From Streptomonospora nanhaiensis (GTDB lineage: Bacteria; Actinomycetota; Actinomycetes; Streptosporangiales; Streptosporangiaceae): a stretch of 64,000 bases of DNA. The notes beneath the pieces are model-generated. The model searched no databases. It was not told where the DNA came from and saw only the letters and a program-made list of their open reading frames with translations. Positions 18,167-26,007 of this stretch are shown piece after piece. Positions within the stretch are counted from its first letter, which is position 1, and every line of letters begins with the position of its first letter. The position numbers and the translations under genes are program-made. The DNA is taken from NCBI RefSeq assembly GCF_013410565.1, contig NZ_JACCFO010000001.1, positions 4,526,001 to 4,590,000 of the forward strand. The letters run 5' to 3'.

Positions 18167-18754
18167 GTGCCGAACAGTGAGAAGGCCCCGGGACCCCGCC
18201 GGCCTGCCGCGCGGATCGACGACCCCCTCGAAGAACTGGCCCGGCGGGCGCGCGACGGCGACTCCGCGGCGCTCGACGAACTGCTGCGGCGGATCCAGCC
18301 CGAGGTGCTGCGCCGCTGCGCCCGCTTCCTGCCCTACCGGCAGGACGCCGAGGAGGCCTGCCAGGACGCCCTGCTGCGGGTCGCCCGAAATATCAGCGGA
18401 TTCAAGGGCGATTCGCTCTTCACCACGTGGCTGTATACGGTTGTCTCGAACTCGGCGCGGCAGACGTACCGGTCGATGAAGCGGCGCTCCGCGGAGCTGC
18501 CCACCGAGGCCGACCGCATACCGCACCAGCGCGACCCCCGTACCACGAGCGTCATCGCCGGCTCCCGGATCGACCTGCTGGAAGCGCTCGACCAGCTCGA
18601 ACGCGACCGCCCCAACCTGGTGGCCCCGCTGGTGCTGCGCGACCTCTGCCAGATGGACTACAAGGAGATCGCCGCCGAACTCGACCTCGCGCTGGGCACG
18701 GTGAAGTCCCGTATCCACGAGGGACGCAAGCATGTGCGGGCGTCACTCCAGTGA
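18167..18754 (+). CDS. ECF-type RNA polymerase sigma factor
   Basis: A 195-aa sigma-70 family factor. Region 2 (about 45-110) contains FLPYRQDAEEACQDALLRVAR and the promoter-melting TWLYTVVSNSARQTYRSMKRR. Region 4 (about 140-195) has LPlike QMDYKEIAAELDLALGTVKS RIHEGRK, the -35-binding helix-turn-helix. GTG 18167 was chosen on an AGGGAG site 8 nt upstream. There is no adjacent anti-sigma factor; the divergent receptor kinase is the only likely upstream signal (inference). Sigma activation through phosphorylation by such kinases is known in other actinobacterial or bacterial pairs, so the pairing is worth testing. Confidence 0.92.
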   Translation: MPNSEKAPGPRRPAARIDDPLEELARRARDGDSAALDELLRRIQPEVLRRCARFLPYRQDAEEACQDALLRVARNISGFKGDSLFTTWLYTVVSNSARQTYRSMKRRSAELPTEADRIPHQRDPRTTSVIAGSRIDLLEALDQLERDRPNLVAPLVLRDLCQMDYKEIAAELDLALGTVKSRIHEGRKHVRASLQ

Positions 18755-18887
18755 CGAAACCGCGCGAACCGGCCTAGGCTGGAGGGGCCGGCGTGTCAGG
18801 CCCGGCGCCGCCGCGACGAGTCCAGTGCTGGCCGGCGGCGCGGCGAAGGGCCGCGCCGTCCCCGAACGCGGCGAAAGGTAGCGTCCC

Positions 18888-19649
18888 ATGGGGCTCCGTG
18901 ATCCCCTCTACTGGCTGTACGAGCGTCGGCTGGAGCGCGCGCTCGGCAGCTTCGAGATCCCCCGGCACGTCGGCGTCATCCTCGACGGCAACCGCAGGTG
19001 GGCCAAGATCAGCGGCCTGTCCAGCGCCAGGGAGGGGCACCAGGCCGGAGCCGAGAAGATCTTCGAGCTGCTCGGCTGGTGCAACGAGGTCGGGGTGCAG
19101 GTGGTCACCCTGTGGCTGCTGTCCACCGACAACCTCTCCCGGCCGCGCGAGGAGCTGGAGCCCCTGCTGCGCATCATCGAGGACACGGTGACCCGGCTGC
19201 GGCGCGAGGGCTGGAACGTCAACCCCATGGGCGCCCTCGACCTCCTGCCCGATTCCACCGCCCGTGTGATGAAAGAGGCGCATGCGGCGACATCCGGCAA
19301 CTCCGGCCTGATTGTAAATGTTGCGGTCGGGTATGGAGGAAGGCGTGAGATCGCTGATGCGGTTCGGTCGCTCCTCCTCGCCGAGGCGGCCAAAGGCACC
19401 AGCATCGAGGAACTCGCCGAGCGCCTCGACCTGGAGCACATCGCCGAGCATCTCTACACGCGTGGCCAGCCCGATCCGGATCTCCTCATCCGCACCTCGG
19501 GCGAGCAGCGCCTCTCGGGGTTCCTGCTCTGGCAGAGCGCGCACTCGGAGTTCTACTTCTGCGAGGTCTTCTGGCCTGCCTTCCGCAAGGTGGACTTCCT
19601 GCGTGCGCTGCGAGCCTACGGCGCGCGCAACCGGCGGTTCGGCTCCTGA
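18888..19649 (+). CDS. Short-chain cis-prenyl diphosphate synthase (UppS family)
   Basis: A 253-aa cytosolic enzyme that condenses isopentenyl diphosphate with an allylic diphosphate in Z configuration. Motifs are HVGVILDGNRRWAK (catalytic D33), VTLWLLSTDNLSRP, VNVAVGYGGRREI, and DLLIRTSGEQRLSGFLLWQSAHSE-type region V. The chromosome position, next to the mca/DUF255 genes, matches M. tuberculosis Rv1086, the Z,E-farnesyl diphosphate synthase, so a short-chain product is inferred rather than undecaprenyl diphosphate. ATG start; GAAAGG about 10 nt upstream. It is separated from phoH by a long structured leader. Confidence 0.92.
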   Translation: MGLRDPLYWLYERRLERALGSFEIPRHVGVILDGNRRWAKISGLSSAREGHQAGAEKIFELLGWCNEVGVQVVTLWLLSTDNLSRPREELEPLLRIIEDTVTRLRREGWNVNPMGALDLLPDSTARVMKEAHAATSGNSGLIVNVAVGYGGRREIADAVRSLLLAEAAKGTSIEELAERLDLEHIAEHLYTRGQPDPDLLIRTSGEQRLSGFLLWQSAHSEFYFCEVFWPAFRKVDFLRALRAYGARNRRFGS

Positions 19650-19984
19650 GCCGGCGCCGCCAGGCCGCACCGCTCCGTCCGCCGCCCGCGCCGCCCGTCG
19701 ACCGGCGATAACCGGGGAAACCTCGCAAAAGCGGCAAATGCGGCGTAACGGAGTGTTCACATGCCGTGCGACCTGGGGGTCTTGCTCTTTCCAAGGAGCC
19801 GGGTACCGTCGGAGAGAGTGGACGGTGCGCATCCGTTCACGCGGGAGGCCCCGAACGCTTGAGGTCCTGGCACGTTGCGGAACTCATGGTGACGAGGGCC
19901 GGTCCCGGCCCTCGCGGGGCTGGTCCCGGTCCTTGGTATCCCGTGAGACAAGGGCGCCCGCGCGGCGCCCAAGGGGAGACACGA
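19650..19984 (+). other. Gene-free region with structured leader of phoH
   Basis: No gene is evident. Two clear stem-loops lie in the last 95 bp before phoH: GAGGGCC/GGCCCTC (19894-19900 and 19907-19913) and GGGCGCC/GGCGCCC (19952-19958 and 19964-19970). The second ends directly against the ribosome site AAGGGGAG (19971-19978). A weaker CCTTG/CAAGG pairing (about 19931-19953) could compete with it. This arrangement could control translation. Confidence 0.5.
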
Positions 19985-21340
19985 GTGGCTAGTTCCTCGA
20001 CCGACCGCCGTGCCGACGACACTCCCGACTCCACCGGCCCCCGGGCCGGCCGGCGCACCTACGTGCTCGACACCAGCGTCCTCCTGGCCGACCCCGCGTC
20101 GATCAGCAGGTTCGCCGAGCACGCCGTGGTGCTGCCGATCGTGGTGATCACCGAGCTGGAGAGCAAGCGCCACCACCCCGAACTGGGCTACTTCGCCCGC
20201 GAGGCGCTGCGCCGGCTGGACGACCTCCGCGTGGAGCACGGCACCCTCGACGTCGAGCTCCCGGTCAACGACCAGGGCGGCACGCTGCGGGTGGAGCTGA
20301 ACCACAGCGATCCGACCGTGCTTCCGGCGGGGTTCCGGCTGGGGGACAACGACACCCGGATCCTGACGGTGGCGTGCAACCTCCAGGCCGAGCTCGCCGA
20401 CGAGGGCGGCGGCGTGGTCCTGGTCAGCAAGGACCTGCCGATGCGGATCAAGGCGTCGTCCATCGGGCTGCGCGCCGACGAGTACCGCGCCGAGCTGCCC
20501 GTGGAGCACGGGTGGACCGGCATGGCGGAGCTGGAGGTCCCCGCGCACGAGGTCGCGGCCCTGTTCGAGGACGGCACCGCCGAGGTCGAGGCCGCGCGCG
20601 ACCTCCCCTGCCACACCGGCCTGGTCCTGGTCTCCGAACGCGGCAAGGCGCTGGGCCGGGTGCTCCCCGACAAGTCGGTGAAGGTCGTCAAGGGCGACCG
20701 CGACGTCTTCGGCCTGCACGGGCGCAGCGCCGAGCAGCGCATCGCGCTCGACCTGCTCACCGACCCCGACGTCGGCATCGTCTCACTCGGCGGGCGGGCC
20801 GGCACCGGCAAGTCCGCCCTGGCGCTGTGCGCGGGCCTGGACGCCGTGCTCGAACGCGGCCAGCACCGCAAGGTCATGGTGTTCCGGCCGCTGTACGCGG
20901 TGGGCGGCCAGGAACTCGGCTACCTGCCCGGCACCGAGAACGAGAAGATGTCGCCCTGGTCGCAGGCGGTGCACGACACCCTGTCGGCGGTCACCTCGCC
21001 CGAGGTCATCGAGGAGGTCGTCGACCGCGGCATGCTGGAGGTCCTGCCGCTGACCCACATCCGCGGCCGGTCGCTGCACGACGCGTTCGTCATCGTGGAC
21101 GAGGCGCAGTCGCTGGAGCGCGGGGTCCTGCTCACCGTGCTCTCGCGGCTGGGCGAGAACTCCCGCGTGGTGCTCACCCACGACATCGCCCAGCGCGACA
21201 ACCTGCGGGTGGGCCGCTACGACGGCGTGGTGGCGGTGGTCGAGAAGCTCAAGGGCCACCCGCTGTTCGCCCACATCACCCTGACGCGCTCGGAGCGCTC
21301 ACCGATCGCGGCCCTGGTCACCGAGATGCTGGAGGGCTGA
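19985..21340 (+). CDS. phoH: PIN-PhoH fusion protein (PhoH2-type)
   Basis: A 451-aa two-domain protein. The N-terminal PIN ribonuclease (about 24-160) keeps its acidic residues: VLDTSVLL (D29), [17 protein letters not shown]. The C-terminal PhoH ATPase (about 235-451) has Walker [13 protein letters not shown] and Walker [11 protein letters not shown]. In mycobacteria PhoH2 is an ATP-dependent RNA helicase/RNase, encoded with a small antitoxin-like upstream partner (phoAT); no clear partner ORF is seen here. GTG start with GGGGAG 7 nt upstream. Followed by a strong terminator and then an insertion sequence. The position matches Rv1095. Confidence 0.95.
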   Translation: MASSSTDRRADDTPDSTGPRAGRRTYVLDTSVLLADPASISRFAEHAVVLPIVVITELESKRHHPELGYFAREALRRLDDLRVEHGTLDVELPVNDQGGTLRVELNHSDPTVLPAGFRLGDNDTRILTVACNLQAELADEGGGVVLVSKDLPMRIKASSIGLRADEYRAELPVEHGWTGMAELEVPAHEVAALFEDGTAEVEAARDLPCHTGLVLVSERGKALGRVLPDKSVKVVKGDRDVFGLHGRSAEQRIALDLLTDPDVGIVSLGGRAGTGKSALALCAGLDAVLERGQHRKVMVFRPLYAVGGQELGYLPGTENEKMSPWSQAVHDTLSAVTSPEVIEEVVDRGMLEVLPLTHIRGRSLHDAFVIVDEAQSLERGVLLTVLSRLGENSRVVLTHDIAQRDNLRVGRYDGVVAVVEKLKGHPLFAHITLTRSERSPIAALVTEMLEG

Positions 21341-21348
21341 CCGCCCGC

Positions 21349-21387
21349 CCCGCCCCTCCCGCGCCGCCCCGGCGCGGGAGGGGCGGG
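21349..21387 (+). terminator. phoH terminator
   Basis: A perfect 17-bp GC stem (21349-21365 with 21371-21387) and a 5-nt loop, starting 8 bp after the phoH stop. Confidence 0.8.
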
Positions 21388-21422
21388 CTTGGGCGGGCCC
21401 GCCCGCGGGCGGCGGGCGGGCG

Positions 21423-22297
21423 CTAGGGCGTGTTTTGTGGGTCGTGGTTGAGCCAGAGCATCACGCTGACCAGCACGATCCCGGCCCGGTAGTGGGCGGC
21501 GAGCTTGTCGAAGCGTGTCGCGATCGCCCGGTAGTGCTTCAACCGGCCGATGCAGCGCTCGACCACGTTGCGCTGCCGGTAGAGCCCCCGGTCAAAGGCC
21601 GGCGGCCGCCCGCCCCGACCGCCGCGCGCCGCGCGGTTGGCCTTCTGGTCGGCCCGCTCGGGGATCGTGCACCTGATCCTGCGCCGGCGCAGAAGCCGCC
21701 GCAGAGCCCGCAGGGAGTAGGCCTTGTCGGCGATCAGCCCGTCGGGGCGGGTGCGGGGGCGCCCCCGCCCGCTGCGGGGCACCCTGATCGCGGCCAGCAG
21801 CAGGGGGGCCATGGTGCAGTCGTTGACGTTGCCCGGGCTGAGCAGGAGGGCCAGGGGCAGGCCCCGCCCGTCGGCGGCCAGGTGGATCTTGGTGGTCAGC
21901 CCGCCCCGCGAGCGTCCCAGGGCTTGTGCGGCCTTTGTCTGGGCCGAGGTCCCTTTTTTCGGGCGCCGGCGGCGTGGGCGTGGGCGCGCACGGCGGTGGA
22001 GTCGATGCTGACCTGCCAGTGGATGCGGCCCACGGCGTCCTGGCGTGTCTGGACGTGGGACCAGATCGCGTCGAAGGTGCCGTCGGCGGCCCAGCGGCGG
22101 TAGCGGCCGTAGACGCTTTGCCAGGGGCCGTAGCGTTGGGGCAGGTCGCGCCAGGGGCATCCGGTGGCGAGTTTGTAGAGCATGCCGTTGAGCATGGTGC
22201 GGTGGTCGGCCCAGCGGCCGCCGCGTCCGCGGTTTGCGGGCAGCAGCGGGGCGATCTGCTCCCAGGCGGTGTCGGTGATCTCGTGTCGTCGAACCAC
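21423..22297 (-). CDS. IS5/IS427-type transposase made by -1 frameshift
   Basis: The DDE transposase is split over two overlapping frames. Frame A (22297 to 21896) carries the N-terminal DUF4096 region (ITDTAWEQIAPLLP) and the first catalytic Asp in VSIDSTAVRAH. Frame B (down to 21423) carries the second Asp in LIADKAYS and the Glu in NVVERCIGRLKHYRAIATR. The run AAAAAAG at 21953-21959 (minus strand) sits in the right phase for a -1 slip, giving about 291 residues. GTG 22297 (VVRRHEIT) matches the usual start in this group; there is no clear ribosome site. The stop codon TAG is formed by the flanking target site, not by the element. Confidence 0.9.
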
Positions 22298-22354
22298 GCT
22301 ATGAGGAGTATCAGTGCCTCGCTGCTGCCCGCAGCCATTCCACAAAACACGCCC
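21426..22354 (-). mobile_element. Insertion sequence, IS5 family (IS427-like group)
   Basis: A 929-bp element bounded by perfect 15-bp inverted repeats, GGGCGTGTTTTGTGG (21426-21440) and its complement (22340-22354). TA duplicates flank it inside CTA...TAG, so the target was CTAG. It encodes a two-frame transposase with an A-AAA-AAG slippery run. Ends, target duplication and frames are all intact, so it is probably recent and potentially active. It landed between phoH's terminator and the stop codon of the zinc-ribbon gene without breaking either. Confidence 0.93.
21953..21959 (-). other. -1 ribosomal frameshift heptamer
   Basis: A AAA AAG read on the minus strand, the classic slippery heptamer. 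A -1 slip here joins the transposase frames: CGA AAA AAG GGA becomes AAG followed by GGG ACC. Confidence 0.8.
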
Positions 22355-22572
22355 TAGCCCAGCGGCGTGTGCCGGTGCTCCTTCCCGGTGCCCACGCACA
22401 TGCGGCACTCCTCGGTGATCCGCTCCCAGACGATCATTCCGTCGCTGTCGGTGACCGGGCGCTCCGGCGACCAGCGGCCGGTGCCCGCGCAGAATCGGCA
22501 GACGAGGTCGGCGCGCCCGCACCACGGGCAGTCGGTGAGCGCGCAGCACTCCCGAGTCGGTGTGGTGTCCAT
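22354..22572 (-). CDS. Small protein with DnaJ-like zinc-ribbon motifs
   Basis: A 72-aa Cys-rich protein: CPWCGRADLVCRFCAGTGRW in the middle and CRMCVGTGK near the C-terminus. The paired CxxC-x-G-x-G units resemble half of the DnaJ zinc-binding region, so one zinc ion is probably held by CRFC and CRMC. Excellent ribosome site GGAGGGGG before ATG 22572. Its TAG stop lies in the CTAG where the insertion sequence landed, and the codon was preserved. Unknown function; such ribbons often mediate protein contacts or act as small chaperone cofactors. Confidence 0.8.
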   Translation of the reverse strand: MDTTPTRECCALTDCPWCGRADLVCRFCAGTGRWSPERPVTDSDGMIVWERITEECRMCVGTGKEHRHTPLG

Positions 22573-22635
22573 CAAGCCCCCTCCGGAAACCGGGGGTAGC
22601 CTCCCACACCCGCTGTGAGCGAGTCTAGGCCGCGC

Positions 22636-22669
22636 GCGGCCCGCCGGCGCCCGGGCGCCGGCGGGCCGC
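22636..22669 (-). terminator. Perfect 34-bp palindrome, terminator of phoD
   Basis: Seventeen bases (22636-22652) followed without spacer by their exact complement (22653-22669). It lies 10 bp beyond the phoD stop codon. In RNA a loop of at least 4 nt would open, leaving a stem of about 15 bp. Confidence 0.7.
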
Positions 22670-22678
22670 ACCCCGACC

Positions 22679-24253
22679 TCAGCGGCCGCGCTCGGGGGTC
22701 AGCGTGGTGGACCACAGCCCGTCGCCGTTGGCGTCGCGCAGCGTGACGGTGAACTCCTTGCTCTCGCGGTCGATCTCGACCTCGCCGAAGTGCTGGTAGC
22801 CCTCCATGGGCGAGGTGTTGGCGCGCGGCGGGGCGTGCACGAAGACCGCCTCGGGGCCGAACGTGGGGTCCAGTTCGCTGGGGCCGAACGCGCCGGCGTG
22901 CAGCGGGCCCGACACGAACTCCCAGAACGGGGTGAACTCCTTGGCGGAGGCCCGCTCGGGCGAGTAGTGGTGGGCCGCGGTGTAGTGCACGTCGGCGGTC
23001 AGCCACACGACGTCGCGCACGCCGGCGCGGTGCAGCCGGTGCAGGACCCGCTCGATCTCGGACTCGCGGCCGCGCGGGCGGCCCGGCTCGCCGTTGGCCA
23101 CGGCCTCGATGGCGTCGCCGTCGGGCACGATGAGGCCGATGGGCATGTCGGAGGCCACCACCTTCCAGGTGGCGGTGGAGCGCGTCAGTTCGCGCACCAG
23201 CCAGTCGGCCTGGCGCCGGCCCAGGATGTCCTCGTAGCGGGCCGTGCCGGGGGAGTTGGGGTCGCGGTAGGGCCGCATGTCGATGACGAACACGTCGAGG
23301 TCGGGGCCGTAGGAGATCCGGCGGTAGATGCGGCCGTCGACGGCCTCGGAGGGGACGATGGGCTGCCACTCGTGGAACGCCCGGTGCGCGCGCCGCGCCA
23401 GGACGTCGACCTCGCGCACGGTGTAGCGGTCGTCCGCCAGCACCTCGCCGGGATACCAGTTGTTGGTGACCTCGTGGTCGTCCCACTGCACAATCTGGGG
23501 CACCCGCGCGGAGAACTCCCGCAGGGTGTCGTCGAGCAGGTTGTAGGCGTACTGGCCGCGGAACTCCGCCAGCGTCTCGGCGACCTTGGACTTGGCCTCG
23601 GTCACCAGGTTGCGCCACACGCGGCCGTCGGGCAGCGTGACCGACTCCTGGAGCGGGCCGTCGGCGTAGCAGGTGTCGCCGCTGTGCAGGAAGAAGTCCG
23701 GCTCGCGGTCGGCCATGGCGGCAAAGATCGGCATGCCGCCCAGGTCGGGGTTGACGCCCCAGCCCTGCCCGGCGACGTCGCCCGACCAGGTGAAGCGGAT
23801 GGCGCCGCCGCCTCCGGCGGTGCGGAAAGAGCCCTCGACCACGCGGCTCTCGGCGCGGTCGGACTCCGCGCGCACCCGCACGTAGGTGCGCCGGCCCGGC
23901 CGCAGCCCGGTGATGCGCACCCGGCCGGTGCCGTCGTTGTCGGGCAGCAGGTGCGGGCCGCGCACGACGCGGGAGTCCTTGAAGTCGGGGCGGTGGCTGA
24001 CCTCGACCACCATCCGCGAGGGGCGGTCGGCCCGGGTCCAGACGACGGCGCCGTCGGGGCGGGGGTCGCCGAGTTGGATGCCGTGGGTCAGTTCGGGGCG
24101 GTTGCGGCCCTGGGCCAGGGCGGGGGCGCCGGGCAGGCCGGCCAGGGCTGCGGCGCCCAGTCCGGCGGCGCCGTAGCGCAGCACCGAGCGCCGCGCGGGC
24201 CGGGGGAGGCGGCCGGGCGGGGTGGCGGGGACCGGGGGCGGGACGGCGGGCAC
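22679..24253 (-). CDS. phoD: Alkaline phosphatase D family phosphodiesterase, Tat-exported
   Basis: A 524-aa secreted metallophosphoesterase that releases phosphate from mono- and diesters such as teichoic acids. The Tat signal RRSVLRYGAAGLGAAALAG is at 21-39. A PhoD N-terminal Ig-like domain (about 55-150) precedes the catalytic domain with SGDTCYADGP, VQWDDHEVTNNW, VWLTADVHYTAAHHYSPE. These supply the Fe/Ca-binding Asp, Cys and His residues; the Cys in GDTCY is the iron ligand of the PhoD family. GTG start with AGGAGG 6 nt upstream. I looked for a PHO box upstream and saw no convincing one. Strong palindromic terminator downstream. Confidence 0.94.
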   Translation of the reverse strand: MPAVPPPVPATPPGRLPRPARRSVLRYGAAGLGAAALAGLPGAPALAQGRNRPELTHGIQLGDPRPDGAVVWTRADRPSRMVVEVSHRPDFKDSRVVRGPHLLPDNDGTGRVRITGLRPGRRTYVRVRAESDRAESRVVEGSFRTAGGGGAIRFTWSGDVAGQGWGVNPDLGGMPIFAAMADREPDFFLHSGDTCYADGPLQESVTLPDGRVWRNLVTEAKSKVAETLAEFRGQYAYNLLDDTLREFSARVPQIVQWDDHEVTNNWYPGEVLADDRYTVREVDVLARRAHRAFHEWQPIVPSEAVDGRIYRRISYGPDLDVFVIDMRPYRDPNSPGTARYEDILGRRQADWLVRELTRSTATWKVVASDMPIGLIVPDGDAIEAVANGEPGRPRGRESEIERVLHRLHRAGVRDVVWLTADVHYTAAHHYSPERASAKEFTPFWEFVSGPLHAGAFGPSELDPTFGPEAVFVHAPPRANTSPMEGYQHFGEVEIDRESKEFTVTLRDANGDGLWSTTLTPERGR

Positions 24254-24426
24254 GGGGGCCTCCTGCGGGGGTGGGGACGTCGGCTGGCTCGCCCAGTGGT
24301 TCTATCGCACGCGGCGTGCCGGGAGCCGAACCGCGGATTAACGCTCACCGACACCGCGGCCCTGCTCACCCCTGCTCATCGCCTGCTGGCGGGGCCGGCG
24401 CGGCGGATCTCGGCGCGCCGGGGCGC

Positions 24427-24854
24427 TCAGCGGGGTGCGGGCTCGGTGCGGCGCAGGGGGCAGTCGGCCTCGGGGTCCCAGGCGTTGGGCGAGCAGCACA
24501 CGGCGGCCACGACGGCCCACTCCCCGCCAGCAGCCGGTAGCTCCACGAGACGTCCCGGCCGGCCGCGAGGTCGCGCGCGGCGGCGGTGCGGCGCTCCTCG
24601 CCGGGGGCCCAGTAGGGCTCGGCCTCGACCAGGCGCGGCGCGAACCCCGCGTAGCGCTCGGCCATCCAGTCGACGGCCTCCTTGGGGTCGGCCCAGGTGC
24701 CGCGGACCAGGGCGGCGGGCTTGCGCAGCCACCAGCAGACCTTGATCGGCGGGGCCGAGGAGGTGCGGAAGCGGGGGCTGTCGATGTGGCCGTGGGCCTG
24801 CTCGCGCGACCGGGCGGCCTCGGAGTCGCGCCACAGGTAGCCGTGGTAGTGCAT
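24427..24854 (-). pseudogene. Hypothetical protein gene with a 1-base frameshift
   Basis: Two frames together give about 142 residues, starting MHYHGYLWRDSE. The first frame is coding-like up to VSWSYRLLAG. It then becomes Pro-rich, while the neighbouring frame continues as GEWAVVAAVCCSPNAWDPEADCPL and stops at 24427. I remember small actinobacterial proteins with this start and an 'ACSPN...CPL' ending. The break is at a C4 run (24522-24525; G4 on the coding strand) where one more base restores the frame. It is either a sequencing slip or a recent mutation. Function unknown. The ribosome site is poor. Confidence 0.6.
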
Positions 24855-25273
24855 GACCGAACGATGCCATGCCGAGGGGGCCGGGGCCAGTGCGCACGGA
24901 CCGTGTCCGCCGTGCCGCGCCGGCGACCGGGGGGCGGCTGCGCGAAGCCCAGGTGAGAGCGCCGGTATGGAACGTTGGGCTATGTCCGGTTTTGCGGTAA
25001 CAGTCGGTAATGTGAAACAGCTCACTCGCCAAAACGAGTTACCCACTCGTGATCATGCGGCAAGGTGGTTCCCGTTGTGTAAGGAGCCTTGGGGCGCGCG
25101 TGACGCATCCTTTGCCCCCGGCGTCCGCGTACCGGCCCTTCGCAGGCGAGCCCGGCCGGCGGTTCTCGTGAACCCGCACCTCGCCTTCCCCCGACCCAAT
25201 CAGCCGCGCCCCAGGGCAATTCAGGTCGATCGCGCACGCGCCGCCGGATGCGCGACTGACGAAAGGGCAGTTC
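24855..25273 (+). other. Gene-free region upstream of transglycosylase
   Basis: No gene seen. It contains a CRP-like box (25011-25026) and a hairpin, ACGAGT/ACTCGT (25034-25039 and 25045-25050). I searched it for the c-di-AMP riboswitch that often precedes actinobacterial wall hydrolases and did not find its conserved GGGGAACC or GGGGTGAA blocks. Confidence 0.5.
25011..25026 (+). promoter_or_regulatory. CRP-like binding site
   Basis: TGTGA-AACAGC-TCACT fits the CRP consensus TGTGA-N6-TCACA at nine of ten half-site positions. It sits 248 bp upstream of the transglycosylase start, in a long leader. Mycobacterial rpfA is controlled by CRP through such a site. Confidence 0.6.
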
Positions 25274-25924
25274 TTGCTACTCAACCGGATCTCGCTGCGC
25301 GTCGCCGCCGGTGTCGGCTCGGCGGCGGTGGTCGCCGGCGCGGCCTTCACGCTGACGGCCTTCGCCGACCAGACCGGCCCCGAGGACACCGCCACGGCCG
25401 TGGTCCCCGACGCGGCAGGCTCCCCCGACTTCTTCGCCGGCGCCCAGGAGCTCTCCGAATCCGAGCTGCAGCAGCAGCGCGACCAGGTGCGCGACCAGAT
25501 CGAGCAGGTCGGCGGCACGGTCAGCGGGACGGCGACCACGGAGGAGGAGCAGAAGGAGGAGGAGGAGCCCGAGCCCGAGGAGGACGGCGGCTCCTCCGGC
25601 GGCGGCGGAACCACCGCCCCCGCCGGCGACCCCAAGGCCATCGCCCAGGGCATGCTCGCCGACTACGGCTGGGGCGCCGACCAGTTCTCCTGCCTGGAGC
25701 CCCTCTGGGAGAAGGAGAGCGGCTGGGACCACACCGCGCAGAACCCCAGCTCGGGGGCCTACGGCATCCCGCAGGCGCTGCCCGGCAACAAGATGGCCAC
25801 CGCCGGCGCCGACTGGCAGACCAACCCGGCCACCCAGATCGAGTGGGGCCTGGGCTACATCCAGGACCGCTACGGCTCGCCGTGCGGCGCCTGGGAGCAC
25901 TCGCAGGCCAACGGCTGGTACTAG
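25274..25924 (+). CDS. Secreted transglycosylase-like (Rpf-like) peptidoglycan hydrolase
   Basis: A 216-aa exported protein. A signal peptide (1-31, ending near AFADQ) is followed by a coiled-coil (ESELQQQRDQVRDQIEQV), an acidic Glu/Pro/Gly linker (about 90-117) and a C-terminal lysozyme-like domain (about 118-216). The domain contains CLEPLWEKESGWD, with the catalytic Glu in KESGW, and SGAYGIPQALPG. Two cysteines (FSC, SPC) probably form the fold's disulfide. TTG start 6 nt after GAAAGGG. It likely cleaves peptidoglycan during growth or spore outgrowth. The CRP-like box in its leader suggests cAMP control. Confidence 0.88.
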   Translation: MLLNRISLRVAAGVGSAAVVAGAAFTLTAFADQTGPEDTATAVVPDAAGSPDFFAGAQELSESELQQQRDQVRDQIEQVGGTVSGTATTEEEQKEEEEPEPEEDGGSSGGGGTTAPAGDPKAIAQGMLADYGWGADQFSCLEPLWEKESGWDHTAQNPSSGAYGIPQALPGNKMATAGADWQTNPATQIEWGLGYIQDRYGSPCGAWEHSQANGWY

Positions 25925-25960
25925 CACGCACACGGCGGCGCCCGGACGCCCCGGCACCTT

Positions 25961-25994
25961 CGGACGCCCGGCGGGGACACCCGCCGGGCGTCCG
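25961..25994. terminator. Bidirectional terminator hairpin
   Basis: A perfect 15-bp stem (25961-25975 with 25980-25994) and a GACA loop, between the convergent transglycosylase and kinase genes. Confidence 0.75.
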
Positions 25995-26007
25995 CGCGTG
26001 CGGGGGG

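Noticed and set aside
24254-24330. PHO box upstream of phoD
   Set aside because: No pair of conserved direct repeats could be recognised; only scattered partial matches.
24855-25273. c-di-AMP (ydaO-type) riboswitch upstream of the transglycosylase
   Set aside because: Expected from actinobacterial precedent, but the conserved GGGGAACC and GGGGTGAA blocks and the closing helices are not present.
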